Shown piece by piece: positions 36,780 through 46,577 of a stretch of DNA of 64,000 nucleotides (the stretch's first letter is position 1; each line of letters opens with the position of its first letter). The position numbers were made by a program, and so were the translations under genes. Source of the stretch: Arthrobacter sp. PAMC 25486 (GTDB taxonomy: Bacteria > Actinomycetota > Actinomycetes > Actinomycetales > Micrococcaceae); assembly GCF_000785535.1 (NCBI RefSeq), contig NZ_CP007595.1, forward strand, positions 1,364,001-1,428,000, read 5' to 3'. Below the pieces are notes generated by a model that had not been told where the DNA came from, did no database searches, and worked only from the letters and a program-made list of their open reading frames with translations.

Positions 36780-36844
36780 GGCGTGATGTTAGGATAATCA
36801 CAAGAGCCGGTGATAGTCAACACGGGCTCATCAAGGGGGAAAAA

Positions 36845-38050
36845 ATTTCGAAGACGCGGGTCCGCCCCCACACGACCCCTACACGCGACGCCGTCAGCCG
36901 CGCCGAGATACTCGGGCTTTTGGGGCAGACAGGCAAATTGAGCCGCAGTGAAATCGCCAAGCTGCTGAGTCTGGGGCCGGCAACCGTCACCGCGCAAGTC
37001 CGGAAACTCATCTCAGATGGATACGTCCGTGAGCTGGCCGTGGACGCGCGATCCGGAGCAGGACGGCCCCGGATCCCGGTGGAGCTAATTCCGGACGCCG
37101 CCCTGGTCATCGGTGTCAGTGTGACCCCGACGAGCTTGATCACCGTGACCATGCTGATCGACGGCACCATCCTCAATGCCCGGTCCCACGTTTTTGACCC
37201 TTCACAACACGTGGTGGAGCAATTCAGTGGTGTAGTGAATGACCAGCGGGCGGCATTGGATCACCCGGAGCGTGTGATTGCCGTGGGGATCTCCATCTCG
37301 GGTGCCGTTGACCAGGCACTGTCGACGGTTCGAATCTCCACGACGTTGAATTGGCAGGACTTTGATCTTGGCCCCCAGCTGCAGCGGGCCGTCGGTCTTC
37401 CCGTCTTCGTCTCAAATGACTTGTTTGCTTTGTCTACCCGCGAGGTCAGTTTTGGGTTCGGTCACGACAGGGATGATTTTCTTCTGCTGGGCCTTGGCTA
37501 CGGCGTCGGCCTGGGCATCGTCAACCGGCGGCGGGTGTTCAGTGGCTCGGGGGGCTCATCAACTGAGTTTGGCCACATGTCCGTGGACATCAACGGGCCG
37601 CTGTGTGTTTGCGGTAACTACGGCTGCCTTCAGGTTTACGCAGGCCTGGCGGAGCTTCTGCAGCAGGCACCAGGGCATCCTGCTGCCGGCAACCTGGCGC
37701 AGCTCCAGGCCCGGCTCGAAGTCGACCCTGACCGCGAACTTGTTGAGTTCATGCAGGAGATTGGGCACCGCCTTGGGCGTTCCGTTGGCGGAATTGTGAA
37801 TCTTTTGGGTATTGGGACGATTATCATAGCGGGCGAAACCACCTGTCTGTGGCCCGCCATGAGTGAGGGTTTCAACCGCGGCTTGCATGGAACGGTACTC
37901 AAGTTTTTGCACCCGGTGGAAGTCACGGTCAAGACGTGGACTGAATCAGAAGACGCGGTGGGAGCGGCCGGGTTGGCTTTGCACAATGCCATCAGTCTCA
38001 ATGTTCCACTTCATGCCCGTGGCCGCCTTCCCCAGACGGCCACGGAGTAG
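36845..38050 (+). CDS. ROK family transcriptional regulator (probable ATT start)
   Basis: Sugar-responsive repressor of about 401 residues. Its helix-turn-helix reads AVSRAEILGLLGQTGKLSRSEIAKLLSLGPATVT, and the sugar domain has NDLFALSTRE, LGLGYGVGLGIV and the zinc motif EFGHMSVDINGPLCVCGNYGC. The first conventional start codon (TTG 36920) would remove the first HTH helix. The frame is open upstream to a stop at 36776 with no ATG, GTG or TTG, but AAGGGGG followed by AAAAA and an ATT codon lies at 36833-36847. I therefore place the start at ATT 36845. It faces the fucoside operon across the operator and is its probable repressor. Confidence 0.85.
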   Translation: MSKTRVRPHTTPTRDAVSRAEILGLLGQTGKLSRSEIAKLLSLGPATVTAQVRKLISDGYVRELAVDARSGAGRPRIPVELIPDAALVIGVSVTPTSLITVTMLIDGTILNARSHVFDPSQHVVEQFSGVVNDQRAALDHPERVIAVGISISGAVDQALSTVRISTTLNWQDFDLGPQLQRAVGLPVFVSNDLFALSTREVSFGFGHDRDDFLLLGLGYGVGLGIVNRRRVFSGSGGSSTEFGHMSVDINGPLCVCGNYGCLQVYAGLAELLQQAPGHPAAGNLAQLQARLEVDPDRELVEFMQEIGHRLGRSVGGIVNLLGIGTIIIAGETTCLWPAMSEGFNRGLHGTVLKFLHPVEVTVKTWTESEDAVGAAGLALHNAISLNVPLHARGRLPQTATE

Positions 38051-38054
38051 GGTG

Positions 38055-39330
38055 GACCTGTGACTGTGGGTCCATCTCCGACACGTAGACCGGCACCAAC
38101 CCTTTCATGTCAAGTTGCTTGACATCGATGTTGAGTTCGCCGAGCGGGTCGCTGAGGACCTGGTCATCCAGTGTTGTCAGGAATATAAACGGCAGTTCTG
38201 TGCCTGAACCCAAGTGCCGGACCGCCGAGACGCGATTCCCCCGAACACTGCGGACGGTCACGGTTTCCACCGGCTCTGCCAGTGCGAACAGGTAGGTTTT
38301 GTTGCCAGCGGCTGTGCTGAGTCCGTAGTACTGCCACGGCTCAAGGCCCGGCCGAACCCCGTGCACGGCGTCCTTGTTGCGGTCCATCCACCCCGCCAGC
38401 CCGTCCAGCAGGGCGAACTGCTCGGGCGCGAGGCTGCCATTGGCCGTAGGCCCACATTAAGCAGCAGATTTCCGCCCTTGGCGACTACTTCAACTGCGGT
38501 CCGGATGATCTCGTACAGTGGCTTGTAGTTCTGGTCCTCGGGCACGTAGCTCCAGGTGTCGCACCTGGTCATGCAGCATTCCCACGGCTCATCCAAGGGC
38601 CGCGTTGGAATGAACTGCTCCGGAGTTCGATAGTCGCCACTGCCGACCAGCCTGTCATTGATCACAATGTCCGGCGCCAGGGAGCGGATGTGGGATTCAA
38701 GCCCTACCGATTCCCATTCCTCGCGCGTGGGCTCCCATTCGTCGTCGAACCACAGCAAGCCAATGAGCCCGTACCAGGTCAGCAATTCCGTCAGCTGGTC
38801 CTTGACATACTGCTGGTAGGCGCCCCAGTCATTGGCACTTGGACGGAGGTATTTGCCGTGTGGGTCTGGCCGCATCTCGTCAGTAAATGCCGGCTACTGT
38901 GCATGCCGCCAATCAGAGAGAGAGTAGTAAAGCCCTACTCTGATTCCCGCGGCACGGAAGGCCTCCGTGTACTCCCTGACCAGGTCTTCGCCCACGCAGG
39001 CCATACGGGGACGACGCAAGGGTCCGCCCGATGGCTCTCGAGGGCCACGACGACTATCCGCTGTGGTGCCGAGCCGTGAACGCTGCCTACTTCATCCCTG
39101 CGGCGGCCGCCTTGCCAGCCAACGCCACCGGGTCCCAATGTTCCGGATCGAAGCTCTCAGCGGTGCTGTGATAGTCCGTAACTAGGGTGGTGGATTGTAG
39201 CCCAGTCCCACCGCACCAAGCAGCGGCCATGATGCCTCCAGGCCCTGCTGGCTCGCATGGTAGTAGTGAATGAACCTGCCCAGGCCGGCCGATTTAAACC
39301 AGTGCTCCGTATGCGCGCCGGCGTTCGGCC
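38055..39330 (-). pseudogene. Decayed GH29 alpha-L-fucosidase gene
   Basis: Pieces of one GH29 protein appear in order on the minus strand in several frames. N-terminal piece: WFKSAGLGRFIHYYHASQQG, ending near 39185. Next frame: DYHSTAESFDPEHWDPVALA, with TAG in AAGMK-stop-AAFTARHHSG-stop. Then VREYTEAFRAAGIRVGLYYS and SDWRHAQ-stop-PAFTDEM, followed by LLWFDDEWEPTREEWESVGL and PEQFIPTRPLDEPWECCMTR up to GGNLLLNVG near 38460, where the frame shifts again. A last piece (YLFALAEPVETVTVRSVRGN) continues to about 38050. At least three frame changes and three in-frame TAG codons rule out a working enzyme in a standard reading. Confidence 0.88.
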
Positions 39331-39429
39331 CCAAGGGGGCCTCCGTTTTAGGGTCGTGAACCTTTTGATCGGTCCAATCGATTGCACTGCTCAAGGCTGT
39401 TCCCCATTCCATTCGATTGCCAGGATCGT

Positions 39430-39800
39430 ATACGGCCATGGTCAAGCCGGTACACCCTCCGGGTATTGCCGCCGAAGATGGCGTCCGCCACGTCGGAACC
39501 AGGCCCATCCAACACTAAAGTAAGAACCCGCGGCCAAATCGCCTCCGCGCCAGCCAGCACGGCCACCGGACAGTCAGTCCCGAACATGGGCCATTTCGAA
39601 CCAAACACCTCAAGCGCATGTTCGACGACGTCCCCCAGTTCGGCTGTTGTCCTCGCCTCCCAGCCCACCTCAGTCGTCAGGCCGGAAAGCTGGGCCACCA
39701 CGTTCAGCAGGGGGCCATCGCGGCCAGGCCTCCGCTGGCAATGGGCGGCTTGCCCAAGGGGTCAAGGAGAAAGCTGGTGTCTGGGTTCGTCCGGCGCGGC
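39430..39800 (-). pseudogene. Remnant of an amidohydrolase, L-fuconolactonase-like
   Basis: C-terminal half of an Amidohydro_2 protein. One frame has LDPLGKPPIASGGLA (about 39760-39715) and the next LLNVVAQLSGLTTEVGWEAR, WPMFGTDCPVAVLAGAE and DAIFGGNTRRVYRL. GKPPI, the KLSGL-like strand and MFGSDWPV are typical of L-fucono-1,5-lactonase and related lactonases. The N-terminal half is missing and a frameshift separates the pieces. It lies upstream, in transcription order, of the GH29 pseudogene, suggesting both were once a fucose catabolic unit. Confidence 0.75.
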
Positions 39801-39889
39801 CCACCTGGTGCTCAACCGGGTCCTCAGCGACATCGGCACCCGCCGCTGACTCCAGGCAGCCCGCTCCCCCACTGCTTCCGCCAAAAAAT

Positions 39890-39947
39890 GACACCGATCC
39901 CGCTTTCGGAGGCCGGGATCTCGGGCTCCGAAAGCGGGATCGGTGTC
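39890..39947. repeat. Palindrome with 22-base perfect arms, family with copies at 27381 and 47453
   Basis: GACACCGATCCCGCTTTCGG plus AG (39890-39911) pairs exactly with 39926-39947 around a 14-base centre. The right half GGGCTCCGAAAGCGGGATCG plus GTGTC is shared with the two other family members. Confidence 0.85.
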
Positions 39948-39978
39948 GAAAACCAAGAAGGGTGGGCGGGTCGTCCAG

Positions 39979-40030
39979 AAACACCCCGTTGGTGAGTGAG
40001 CGTTCGCCAAAACACCCCGTTGGTGAGCGA
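39979..40030. repeat. Two tandem units with AAACACCCCGTTGGTGAG core
   Basis: AAACACCCCGTTGGTGAG starts at 39979 and 40010, period 31. The AAACACCCC element is the reverse complement of GGGGTGTTT in the 32-base units at 3389-3480, and also occurs at 46030, so these short arrays may be distant relatives. Confidence 0.6.
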
Positions 40031-40084
40031 GCGTCGGGGTGGCGGGACGGCGTCGGGGTGGCGCGGCTTGCGGAGATTATGCAA

Positions 40085-40135
40085 AGCACGACGGCGCCTG
40101 CCGACCCACTAGGGTCCGGCAGGCGCCGTCGTGCT
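40085..40135. terminator. Strong hairpin downstream of ilvC
   Basis: AGCACGACGGCGCCTGCCG (40085-40103) pairs exactly with 40117-40135; the inner ACCC/GGGT bases extend the stem. It ends 26 bases from the ilvC stop. No T run follows, as often in this group. Confidence 0.65.
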
Positions 40136-40160
40136 TGGAGAGACTAAGTGTCAACCAGCG

Positions 40161-41216
<1,056 letters not shown>

Positions 41217-41363
41217 CTAATGGTGAAAAGTATTTCATGCTGGCGCAGTGTGCCGGAACACATCCACGCCGTGGCTCTCGCGGACCGTGGCCCGGTAAGG
41301 CGCAGGCCCGATAAGGCGCTGATCCGGCGAGAGGCCGGCCCTTGCCGGCCCTGGCGCACCGCG

Positions 41364-41876
41364 CTAGGAGGCGCGCAGTGCCCGGTCGCCCATGGAACGG
41401 GATCCCCGCCCAATGGCCAAGGTTCCTGATTGCACAATTTCCCGGATGCCGAATGGCTCCAAGACGTTCAGCAATGCTGCAAGCTTGTCTGCATAGCCGG
41501 TGGCTTCAATGGTCAATGAGTCTGTGGACACATCCACCACTGAGGCCCTGAAGAGATCTGCAGCCTGGGTGACCTGCAGCCTCGTGGCAGCGTCCGCACG
41601 AACCTTGACCAGGATGTGGTCCCGTTGCACGGAATTCTCTGAAACAAGTTCAACGATCTTGATGACGTTGACCAGTTTGTTCAGCTGTTTGGTGACCTGT
41701 TCGATGAGGTCACCGTCGGCGTCGACCACTACCGTCATGCGGGATATCCCCGTAATCTCGGTGGGGCCCACGGCGAGGGAGTTGATGTTGAAGGCGCGGC
41801 GGGCAAACATGCTGGCAACGCGCGTCAAAACACCGGGCTTGTCTTCAACCAGTACGGAGAGAGTATGTCGGCTCAT
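41364..41876 (-). CDS. ilvN: Acetolactate synthase small (regulatory) subunit
   Basis: Regulatory subunit of 170 residues that gives the IlvB catalytic subunit its valine sensitivity. N-terminal ACT domain: SVLVEDKPGVLTRVASMFARRAFNI, then EITGISRMTVVV; the C-terminal ALS_ss_C domain has RDHILVKVRA and FGIREIVQSGTLAIGRG. The ATG at 41876 starts 2 bases after the ilvB stop, and the ribosome site GAGGAGG is inside the ilvB end; the frame to 41897 is an overlap artefact. Confidence 0.95.
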   Translation of the reverse strand: MSRHTLSVLVEDKPGVLTRVASMFARRAFNINSLAVGPTEITGISRMTVVVDADGDLIEQVTKQLNKLVNVIKIVELVSENSVQRDHILVKVRADAATRLQVTQAADLFRASVVDVSTDSLTIEATGYADKLAALLNVLEPFGIREIVQSGTLAIGRGSRSMGDRALRAS

Positions 41877-41878
41877 GT

Positions 41879-43768
41879 CTAGTCCTCCTCGTCCCACACC
41901 GGGGTCATGTTCCTGGCAACTTGAATTTGGTCATTACTCACGCCTGATGGCACCATCGGCCAGACCATGGAGTCCGGGCTGACCACGAAGTCGATGATGA
42001 CGGGGCGGTCGTTGATGGCAAGTGCCGCTTCAATGGTTGCGTCAATGTCCTCAACGCGTTCACAGCGCAGGCCAACACAATCGTAGGCGTCTGCCAGCTT
42101 CACAAAGTCGGGCACGCGGATGGTGTCGTGGCCCGTGTTCAGGTCGGTGTTTGAGTAGCGGCTGTTGTAGAACAGCGTCTGCCACTGGCGCACCATGCCC
42201 AGCGAGGAGTTGTTGATGATGGCAACCTTGATCGGGATGTTGTTGATCCGGCAGGTGGCCAGTTCCTGGTTGGTCATCTGGAAGCAGCCGTCACCGTCAA
42301 TGGCCCACACGACGCGGTCGGGGTTGCCAACTTTGGCGCCCATGGCTGCCGGAACCGAGTAGCCCATGGTGCCTGCGCCGCCGGAGTTGAGCCAGGAACG
42401 CGGGCGCTCGTACTTGATGAACTGCGCAGCCCACATCTGGTGCTGGCCAACGCCGGCCGTGTAGATCGCTTCAGGTCCGGTCAGGGCGCCAATGCGTGAG
42501 ATGACGTGCTGCGGTGACATGAGACCGTCTTCGGGTTCGGTCCACCCCAGCGGGTAGGTGTCGCGCAGGTTACCCAGGAACGCCCACCAGTCGCCGAGGT
42601 CCGAGGGGCCATTGGCCTCAAACTCGGCCTTCACTGCGGCGGTCAGGTCCGGGATAATCTCCTTGACGGAGCCCACGATCGGGACATCTGCCGTGCGGTT
42701 CTTGGAAATCTCGGCAGGGTCGATGTCTGCGTGGATGACCTTTGCGTGCGGAGCGAAGCTGCTGAGCACGCCGGTGACGCGGTCATCGAAGCGGGCGCCC
42801 AGGGTGATGAGCAGGTCTGACTGCTGCAGCGCCGTGACGGCCGAAACCGAACCGTGCATGCCAGGCATGCCCACGTGCAGGTGGTGCGAATCGGGAAACG
42901 CGCCGCGTGCCATCAGCGTGGTGACAACGGGTGCGCCGGTCAGCTCGGCCAGAACCATCAGTTCTTCTGCAGCGTTGGCCTTGATCACGCCGCCACCCAC
43001 GTACAGCACGGGCTTCTGGGCTTCACGGATCAGGCGGGCCGCCTCACGCAGCTGCTTGGAGTGGCCGCGGAATACGGGACGGTAGCCGGGCAGGTCGATG
43101 ACCGGGGGCCAGGAGAACGTCATCTGGGCCTGCTGCGCGTCCTTGGCAAAGTCCACCAAAACGGGACCGGGGCGTCCGGTGGAGGCGAGGTGGAAGGCCT
43201 CAGCCAGGACACGGGGAATGTCGTTGGGGTCCGTCACCAGGTACGAGTGCTTGGTGATGGGCATGGTGATGCCCACGATGTCAGCCTCCTGGAAGGCATC
43301 CGTGCCAATCACGGAACTGGCCACCTGGCCGGTGATGGCAACCAGCGGCACCGAGTCCATGTGCGCATCCATAATGGCCGTGACGAGGTTGGTGGCGCCG
43401 GGACCCGACGTCGCAATGCACACACCAACGTTGCCGGTGACCATGGCGTAACCCTGGGCTGCGTGGCCCGCACCCTGCTCATGGCGCACCAGAATGTGGT
43501 TGAGGGACGACGCCATGAGTGGGTCGTACGTCGGCAGGATTGCCCCGCCGGGAAGGCCGAAAATGTCCTTGACACCAAGCTCTTCAAGCGAGCGCACCAG
43601 AGCCTCTGAACCGGTCATCTGAATAGGCGCCACAACATTGTTGGGACCTACGACGTCGGAGGTTGCGTTAATGGTGCTCACGGCACCAGATGCGGTGCCA
43701 CCTTGGGCACCGTGCGCGGAGGACTTGGCTGCCATCAGCGCTGGGCTGGCGGGCGTTCCTTTACTCAT
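41879..43768 (-). CDS. ilvB: Acetolactate synthase large (catalytic) subunit
   Basis: ThDP- and FAD-dependent enzyme condensing pyruvate with pyruvate or 2-ketobutyrate; about 629 residues. N-terminal ThDP domain [23 protein letters not shown] with the catalytic Glu in [19 protein letters not shown]-domain segment [14 protein letters not shown]; ThDP diphosphate motif [18 protein letters not shown] followed by [14 protein letters not shown]. Start ATG 43768 (AAAGGAAG upstream); an in-frame extension to 43876 runs into the attenuator and is rejected. An N-terminal 55-residue Ala/Ser-rich tail precedes the fold. Expression is probably controlled by the leader at 43875-44059. Confidence 0.95.
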   Translation of the reverse strand: MSKGTPASPALMAAKSSAHGAQGGTASGAVSTINATSDVVGPNNVVAPIQMTGSEALVRSLEELGVKDIFGLPGGAILPTYDPLMASSLNHILVRHEQGAGHAAQGYAMVTGNVGVCIATSGPGATNLVTAIMDAHMDSVPLVAITGQVASSVIGTDAFQEADIVGITMPITKHSYLVTDPNDIPRVLAEAFHLASTGRPGPVLVDFAKDAQQAQMTFSWPPVIDLPGYRPVFRGHSKQLREAARLIREAQKPVLYVGGGVIKANAAEELMVLAELTGAPVVTTLMARGAFPDSHHLHVGMPGMHGSVSAVTALQQSDLLITLGARFDDRVTGVLSSFAPHAKVIHADIDPAEISKNRTADVPIVGSVKEIIPDLTAAVKAEFEANGPSDLGDWWAFLGNLRDTYPLGWTEPEDGLMSPQHVISRIGALTGPEAIYTAGVGQHQMWAAQFIKYERPRSWLNSGGAGTMGYSVPAAMGAKVGNPDRVVWAIDGDGCFQMTNQELATCRINNIPIKVAIINNSSLGMVRQWQTLFYNSRYSNTDLNTGHDTIRVPDFVKLADAYDCVGLRCERVEDIDATIEAALAINDRPVIIDFVVSPDSMVWPMVPSGVSNDQIQVARNMTPVWDEED

Positions 43769-43874
43769 CGGTTCTTCCTTTGGGAAACTCATACTCTCGG
43801 GTACATCTACTGTGGTTGCGTTCAAATCTTGGTGGATCACGCAGTGATTCGAGTTGCCGCTGGTGTGTGGAAAC

Positions 43875-43912
43875 AAAAAAACCCCTCAGCCCATAAGGCT
43901 TTCATCGAGGGG
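43875..43912 (-). terminator. Attenuator terminator in the ilvB leader
   Basis: On the minus strand, CCCCTC (43912-43907) pairs with GAGGGG (43887-43882), extended by inner bases, and is followed by a run of T residues (43881-43875). It lies between the leader peptide and ilvB, about 105 bases before the ilvB ATG. Confidence 0.85.
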
Positions 43913-43924
43913 TATGCACGTGGT

Positions 43925-43950
43925 GTGGCTTTCTCTCATCAGAAAGCCAC
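43925..43950 (-). promoter_or_regulatory. Second hairpin of the ilvB leader (pause or antiterminator)
   Basis: GTGGCTTTCT (43950-43941 on the minus strand) pairs with AGAAAGCCAC across a short loop. A further dyad, AATGACCA/TGGTCATT, is at 43957-43978. These stems lie between the leader peptide stop and the terminator, as expected in a ribosome-controlled attenuator. Confidence 0.65.
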
Positions 43951-43990
43951 GGAGCCAATGACCATGGGTGTGGTCATTTCGCGTCACGCG

Positions 43991-44023
43991 CTAGCTAATG
44001 ACGACTAGAAGCTTTGGTTGCAT
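43991..44023 (-). CDS. ilvB leader peptide MQPKLLVVIS
   Basis: Ten-codon open frame on the minus strand starting ATG at 44023 and stopping TAG at 43991. It encodes Leu-Leu-Val-Val-Ile in a row, all three products of the pathway. Low charged tRNA for any of them would stall a ribosome here and should favour the antiterminated fold, allowing ilvB transcription. Position, content and the downstream T-tailed hairpin fit known actinobacterial ilvB attenuators. The peptide itself probably has no other role. Confidence 0.88.
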   Translation of the reverse strand: MQPKLLVVIS

Positions 44024-44029
44024 ACCTGT

Positions 44030-44059
44030 AGTCTCCCGTTTTTCGCTCGCGAGTGTCAA
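44030..44059 (-). promoter_or_regulatory. Candidate ilvB promoter
   Basis: TTGACA (44059-44054 on the minus strand), an 18-base gap and GAGACT (44035-44030). A start about seven bases later falls on or next to the A of the leader ATG at 44023, so the leader peptide may be translated from a leaderless transcript. Confidence 0.5.
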
Positions 44060-44121
44060 ACAGCCCACAACCCCGTCTCACTATCTGGACGTGATGTCCA
44101 CCCTATGGGCATGCCCTTGTT

Positions 44122-45864
44122 TCAGCCGCAATAGGCGCCCGTTGAAGCACTGTTGACGAGCTTGGCATACTTGGCCAGTACGCCCGAGGTGAACTTGGCC
44201 GGGAGCGGTTTCCAGCCAATCTTGCGGGACTCAAGCTCCTCTTCATCCACGAGCAGGTCGAAGGACCGCGCCGCAATGTCCACCCGGATTTTGTCGCCGT
44301 CGCACACAAAGGCGATGGGTCCGCCGTCGACCGCTTCAGGGGCAACGTGGCCAATGCATAGCCCAGTGGTGCCGCCGGAGAAGCGCCCGTCAGTGAGCAG
44401 CAGGACATCCTTGCCGAGGCCTGCCCCCTTGATGGCGCCTGTGATGGCAAGCATCTCGCGCATGCCGGGGCCGCCCTTGGGGCCTTCATAGCGGATAACG
44501 ACGACGTCGCCGGCGTGAATTTCGCCCCGCTCGAGGGCCGCCAGGGCACCCTGCTCACGCTCAAACACCCGGGCGGTTCCCTCAAAGACGTCCAGGTCGA
44601 AGCCCGCGCTCTTGACCACGGCGCCGTCAGGAGCGAGGGACCCGTGCAGGATGGTGATGCCGCCGGTCTTGTGGATCGGGTTGTCCAGCGCGCGCAGGAC
44701 CTTGCCGTCGGGATCCGGCGGGTTGATCTCAGCCAGGTTCTCCGCAACTGTTTTGCCCGTGACGGTGAGGGCGTCGCCGTGGAGGAGTCCGGCGTCGAGC
44801 AGTGCCTTCATGATGACGGGCACGCCGCCGATCTTGTCGACGTCGAACATGACGTAGCGGCCGAAGGGTTTCAGGTCACCCAGATGCGGGATCTTGTCGC
44901 CAATGCGGTTGAAGTCGGCGAGGGTGAGGTCCACGTGTGCCTCGCGGGCGATGGCGAGCAGGTGCAGCACGGCGTTGGTGGAGCCGCCGAAGGCCATGGT
45001 GACGGCGATGGCGTTTTCGAAGGCCTTTTTGGTCATGATGTCGCGGGCGCGGATGCCTTTTTCGAGGAGGTGCACCACCGCCTCACCGGATTTGCGGGCG
45101 TACATGTCGCGACGGCGGTCGGCACTGGGAGGGGCGGCGGAACCGGGCAGGGACATGCCGAGTGCCTCGCCGATGCAAGCCATGGTGTTGGCGGTGTACA
45201 TGCCGCCGCACGCGCCTTCGCCGGGGCAGATGGCTCGTTCGATGGAGTCGAGGTCCTTCATGCTCATGGTGCCGGCCGCACAGGCACCGACGGCTTCGAA
45301 GGCGTCGATGAGCGTGACTTCCTTCTCCGTGCCGTCCTCCATTTTGGCGAAGCCCGGCATGATGGAGCCGGCGTACAAGAAGACGCTGGCGAGGTTCAGG
45401 CGGGCGGCGGCCATGAGCATGCCGGGCAGGGACTTGTCGCAGCCAGCCAACAGGACGGACCCGTCAAGGCGTTCGGCCATCATGACCGTTTCCACCGAGT
45501 CTGCAATGACTTCACGGGAGACGAGGGAGAAGTGCATGCCTTCGTGGCCCATGGAGATGCCGTCCGAGACGGAGATGGTGCCGAATTGCATGGGGAATCC
45601 GTCAGCGGCGAAGACGCCTTCCTTGGCGCCCTGGGCCAGGCGGTTCAGCGAAAGGTTGCACGGGGTGATCTCGTTCCAGGAACTGGCCACGCCGATCTGG
45701 GGCTTGCGGAAGTCGTCGTCACCCATGCCGATGGCCCGGAACATGCCGCGGGCCGGGGCGGCGTGGATGCCGTCGGTGACCACACGGCTGCGGGGCTTGA
45801 TGTCGGGTTTGCCATCTGCTGCGAGAACGACGGGATCTTCAGCTGAATTCTTCTCCGGGCTCAT
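44122..45864 (-). CDS. ilvD: Dihydroxy-acid dehydratase
   Basis: Fe-S dehydratase of valine and isoleucine synthesis, about 580 residues. Cluster and Mg sites: Cys in [15 protein letters not shown], the [10 protein letters not shown] and [15 protein letters not shown] segments, and [21 protein letters not shown] near the C-terminus with the catalytic Ser. I take ATG 45864; an in-frame TTG at 45885 is less likely. The gene is upstream of ilvB in the same direction with about 100 bases plus the attenuator between them, so it is probably separately initiated. Confidence 0.95.
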   Translation of the reverse strand: MSPEKNSAEDPVVLAADGKPDIKPRSRVVTDGIHAAPARGMFRAIGMGDDDFRKPQIGVASSWNEITPCNLSLNRLAQGAKEGVFAADGFPMQFGTISVSDGISMGHEGMHFSLVSREVIADSVETVMMAERLDGSVLLAGCDKSLPGMLMAAARLNLASVFLYAGSIMPGFAKMEDGTEKEVTLIDAFEAVGACAAGTMSMKDLDSIERAICPGEGACGGMYTANTMACIGEALGMSLPGSAAPPSADRRRDMYARKSGEAVVHLLEKGIRARDIMTKKAFENAIAVTMAFGGSTNAVLHLLAIAREAHVDLTLADFNRIGDKIPHLGDLKPFGRYVMFDVDKIGGVPVIMKALLDAGLLHGDALTVTGKTVAENLAEINPPDPDGKVLRALDNPIHKTGGITILHGSLAPDGAVVKSAGFDLDVFEGTARVFEREQGALAALERGEIHAGDVVVIRYEGPKGGPGMREMLAITGAIKGAGLGKDVLLLTDGRFSGGTTGLCIGHVAPEAVDGGPIAFVCDGDKIRVDIAARSFDLLVDEEELESRKIGWKPLPAKFTSGVLAKYAKLVNSASTGAYCG

Positions 45865-46056
45865 GTGCGCCAGTCTATGACGCAAAGGTGATCAGGGCCA
45901 CCAGGCGCGGATTGGCGGGCTGTTCGCGTGATTGGCGGGTGCCGCCGGGAAAATATTTGACCGGCTTTCTGCCGGGAACTTCCCCGTGATTCCGCGGGTT
46001 CCACCGCCCCAAAATGTGATCCCCACCGCAAAACACCCCGAAGTGCCTTTTTCGAT

Positions 46057-46085
46057 TTCACATGGACTGGAAAAAGCCGTATAGT
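46057..46085 (+). promoter_or_regulatory. Probable promoter of the tRNA-Lys genes
   Basis: TTCACA (46057-46062), 17 bases, TATAGT (46080-46085). It lies about 60 bases before the first tRNA and is one base from the ideal -35 box. Confidence 0.65.
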
Positions 46086-46147
46086 TTCATGTCGTTGCAA
46101 GGAACACGACGGACACAAACTGTTGTGCGCCATAGCAGCGAATAGTC

Positions 46148-46220
46148 GCACCCCTAGCTCAATTGGCAGAGCAATTGACTCTTAATCAATGGGTTTCCGG
46201 TTCAAGTCCGGAGGGGTGCA
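46148..46220 (+). tRNA. tRNA-Lys (CTT), copy 1
   Basis: 73 bases folding as a cloverleaf: acceptor GCACCCC with GGGGTGC, D arm AGCTCAATTGGCAGAGC, anticodon loop ACTCTTAAT with CTT, T loop GGTTCAAGTCC. CCA is not encoded. Identical to the copy at 46290-46362. Confidence 0.95.
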
Positions 46221-46230
46221 CAGAGTAAGG

Positions 46231-46273
46231 GCCGTTCCAATACTGGTAACAACCGGCGTTGGAACGGCTTTTT
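46231..46273 (+). terminator. Rho-independent terminator after tRNA-Lys copy 1
   Basis: GCCGTTCCAA pairs with TTGGAACGGC and is followed by TTTTTAC. It separates the two tRNA copies. Confidence 0.75.
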
Positions 46274-46289
46274 ACTGAAGTAAAAAGTC

Positions 46290-46362
46290 GCACCCCTAGC
46301 TCAATTGGCAGAGCAATTGACTCTTAATCAATGGGTTTCCGGTTCAAGTCCGGAGGGGTGCA
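46290..46362 (+). tRNA. tRNA-Lys (CTT), copy 2
   Basis: Exact duplicate of the upstream tRNA-Lys (73 bases, anticodon CTT), with the same 3-base upstream context GTC. No separate promoter is obvious in the short gap, so it may depend on readthrough. Confidence 0.95.
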
Positions 46363-46370
46363 CATGGTAA

Positions 46371-46415
46371 AACCGCTCCAACACCGGCAAGCGCCGGGGT
46401 TGGAGCGGTTTTTTT
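46371..46415 (+). terminator. Rho-independent terminator after tRNA-Lys copy 2
   Basis: AACCGCTCCAACACCGGC pairs with GCCGGGGTTGGAGCGGTT and is followed by TTTTTT. Strong GC stem and T run. Confidence 0.85.
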
Positions 46416-46577
46416 ATTGCCTGTTTAATGCCCCTACTCATCGCTTGTTCCCCCGTCTATTCCGTGGCTCTGGCTGTGAAATCATGCTTTGGCGGGCCGT
46501 TTCGTGACCCACTGATCCAGCGTTGAGCTCGCGTCCGCAGCCAATTTGTCCCACCATTGGCCCGGTATGCTCGCGGG

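Noticed and set aside
43957..43990. Second possible leader peptide (MTTPMVIGSVAF) in the ilvB leader
   Set aside because: No ribosome site, and it overlaps the regulatory stems; the upstream MQPKLLVVIS frame explains attenuation better.
44515..45846. Long plus-strand frame opposite ilvD
   Set aside because: Composition is Gly/His/Val-rich antisense of ilvD with no domain.
46148..46362. Duplicated tRNA as the two ends of an integrated element
   Set aside because: Only 69 bases separate the copies, and no integrase or cargo is present.
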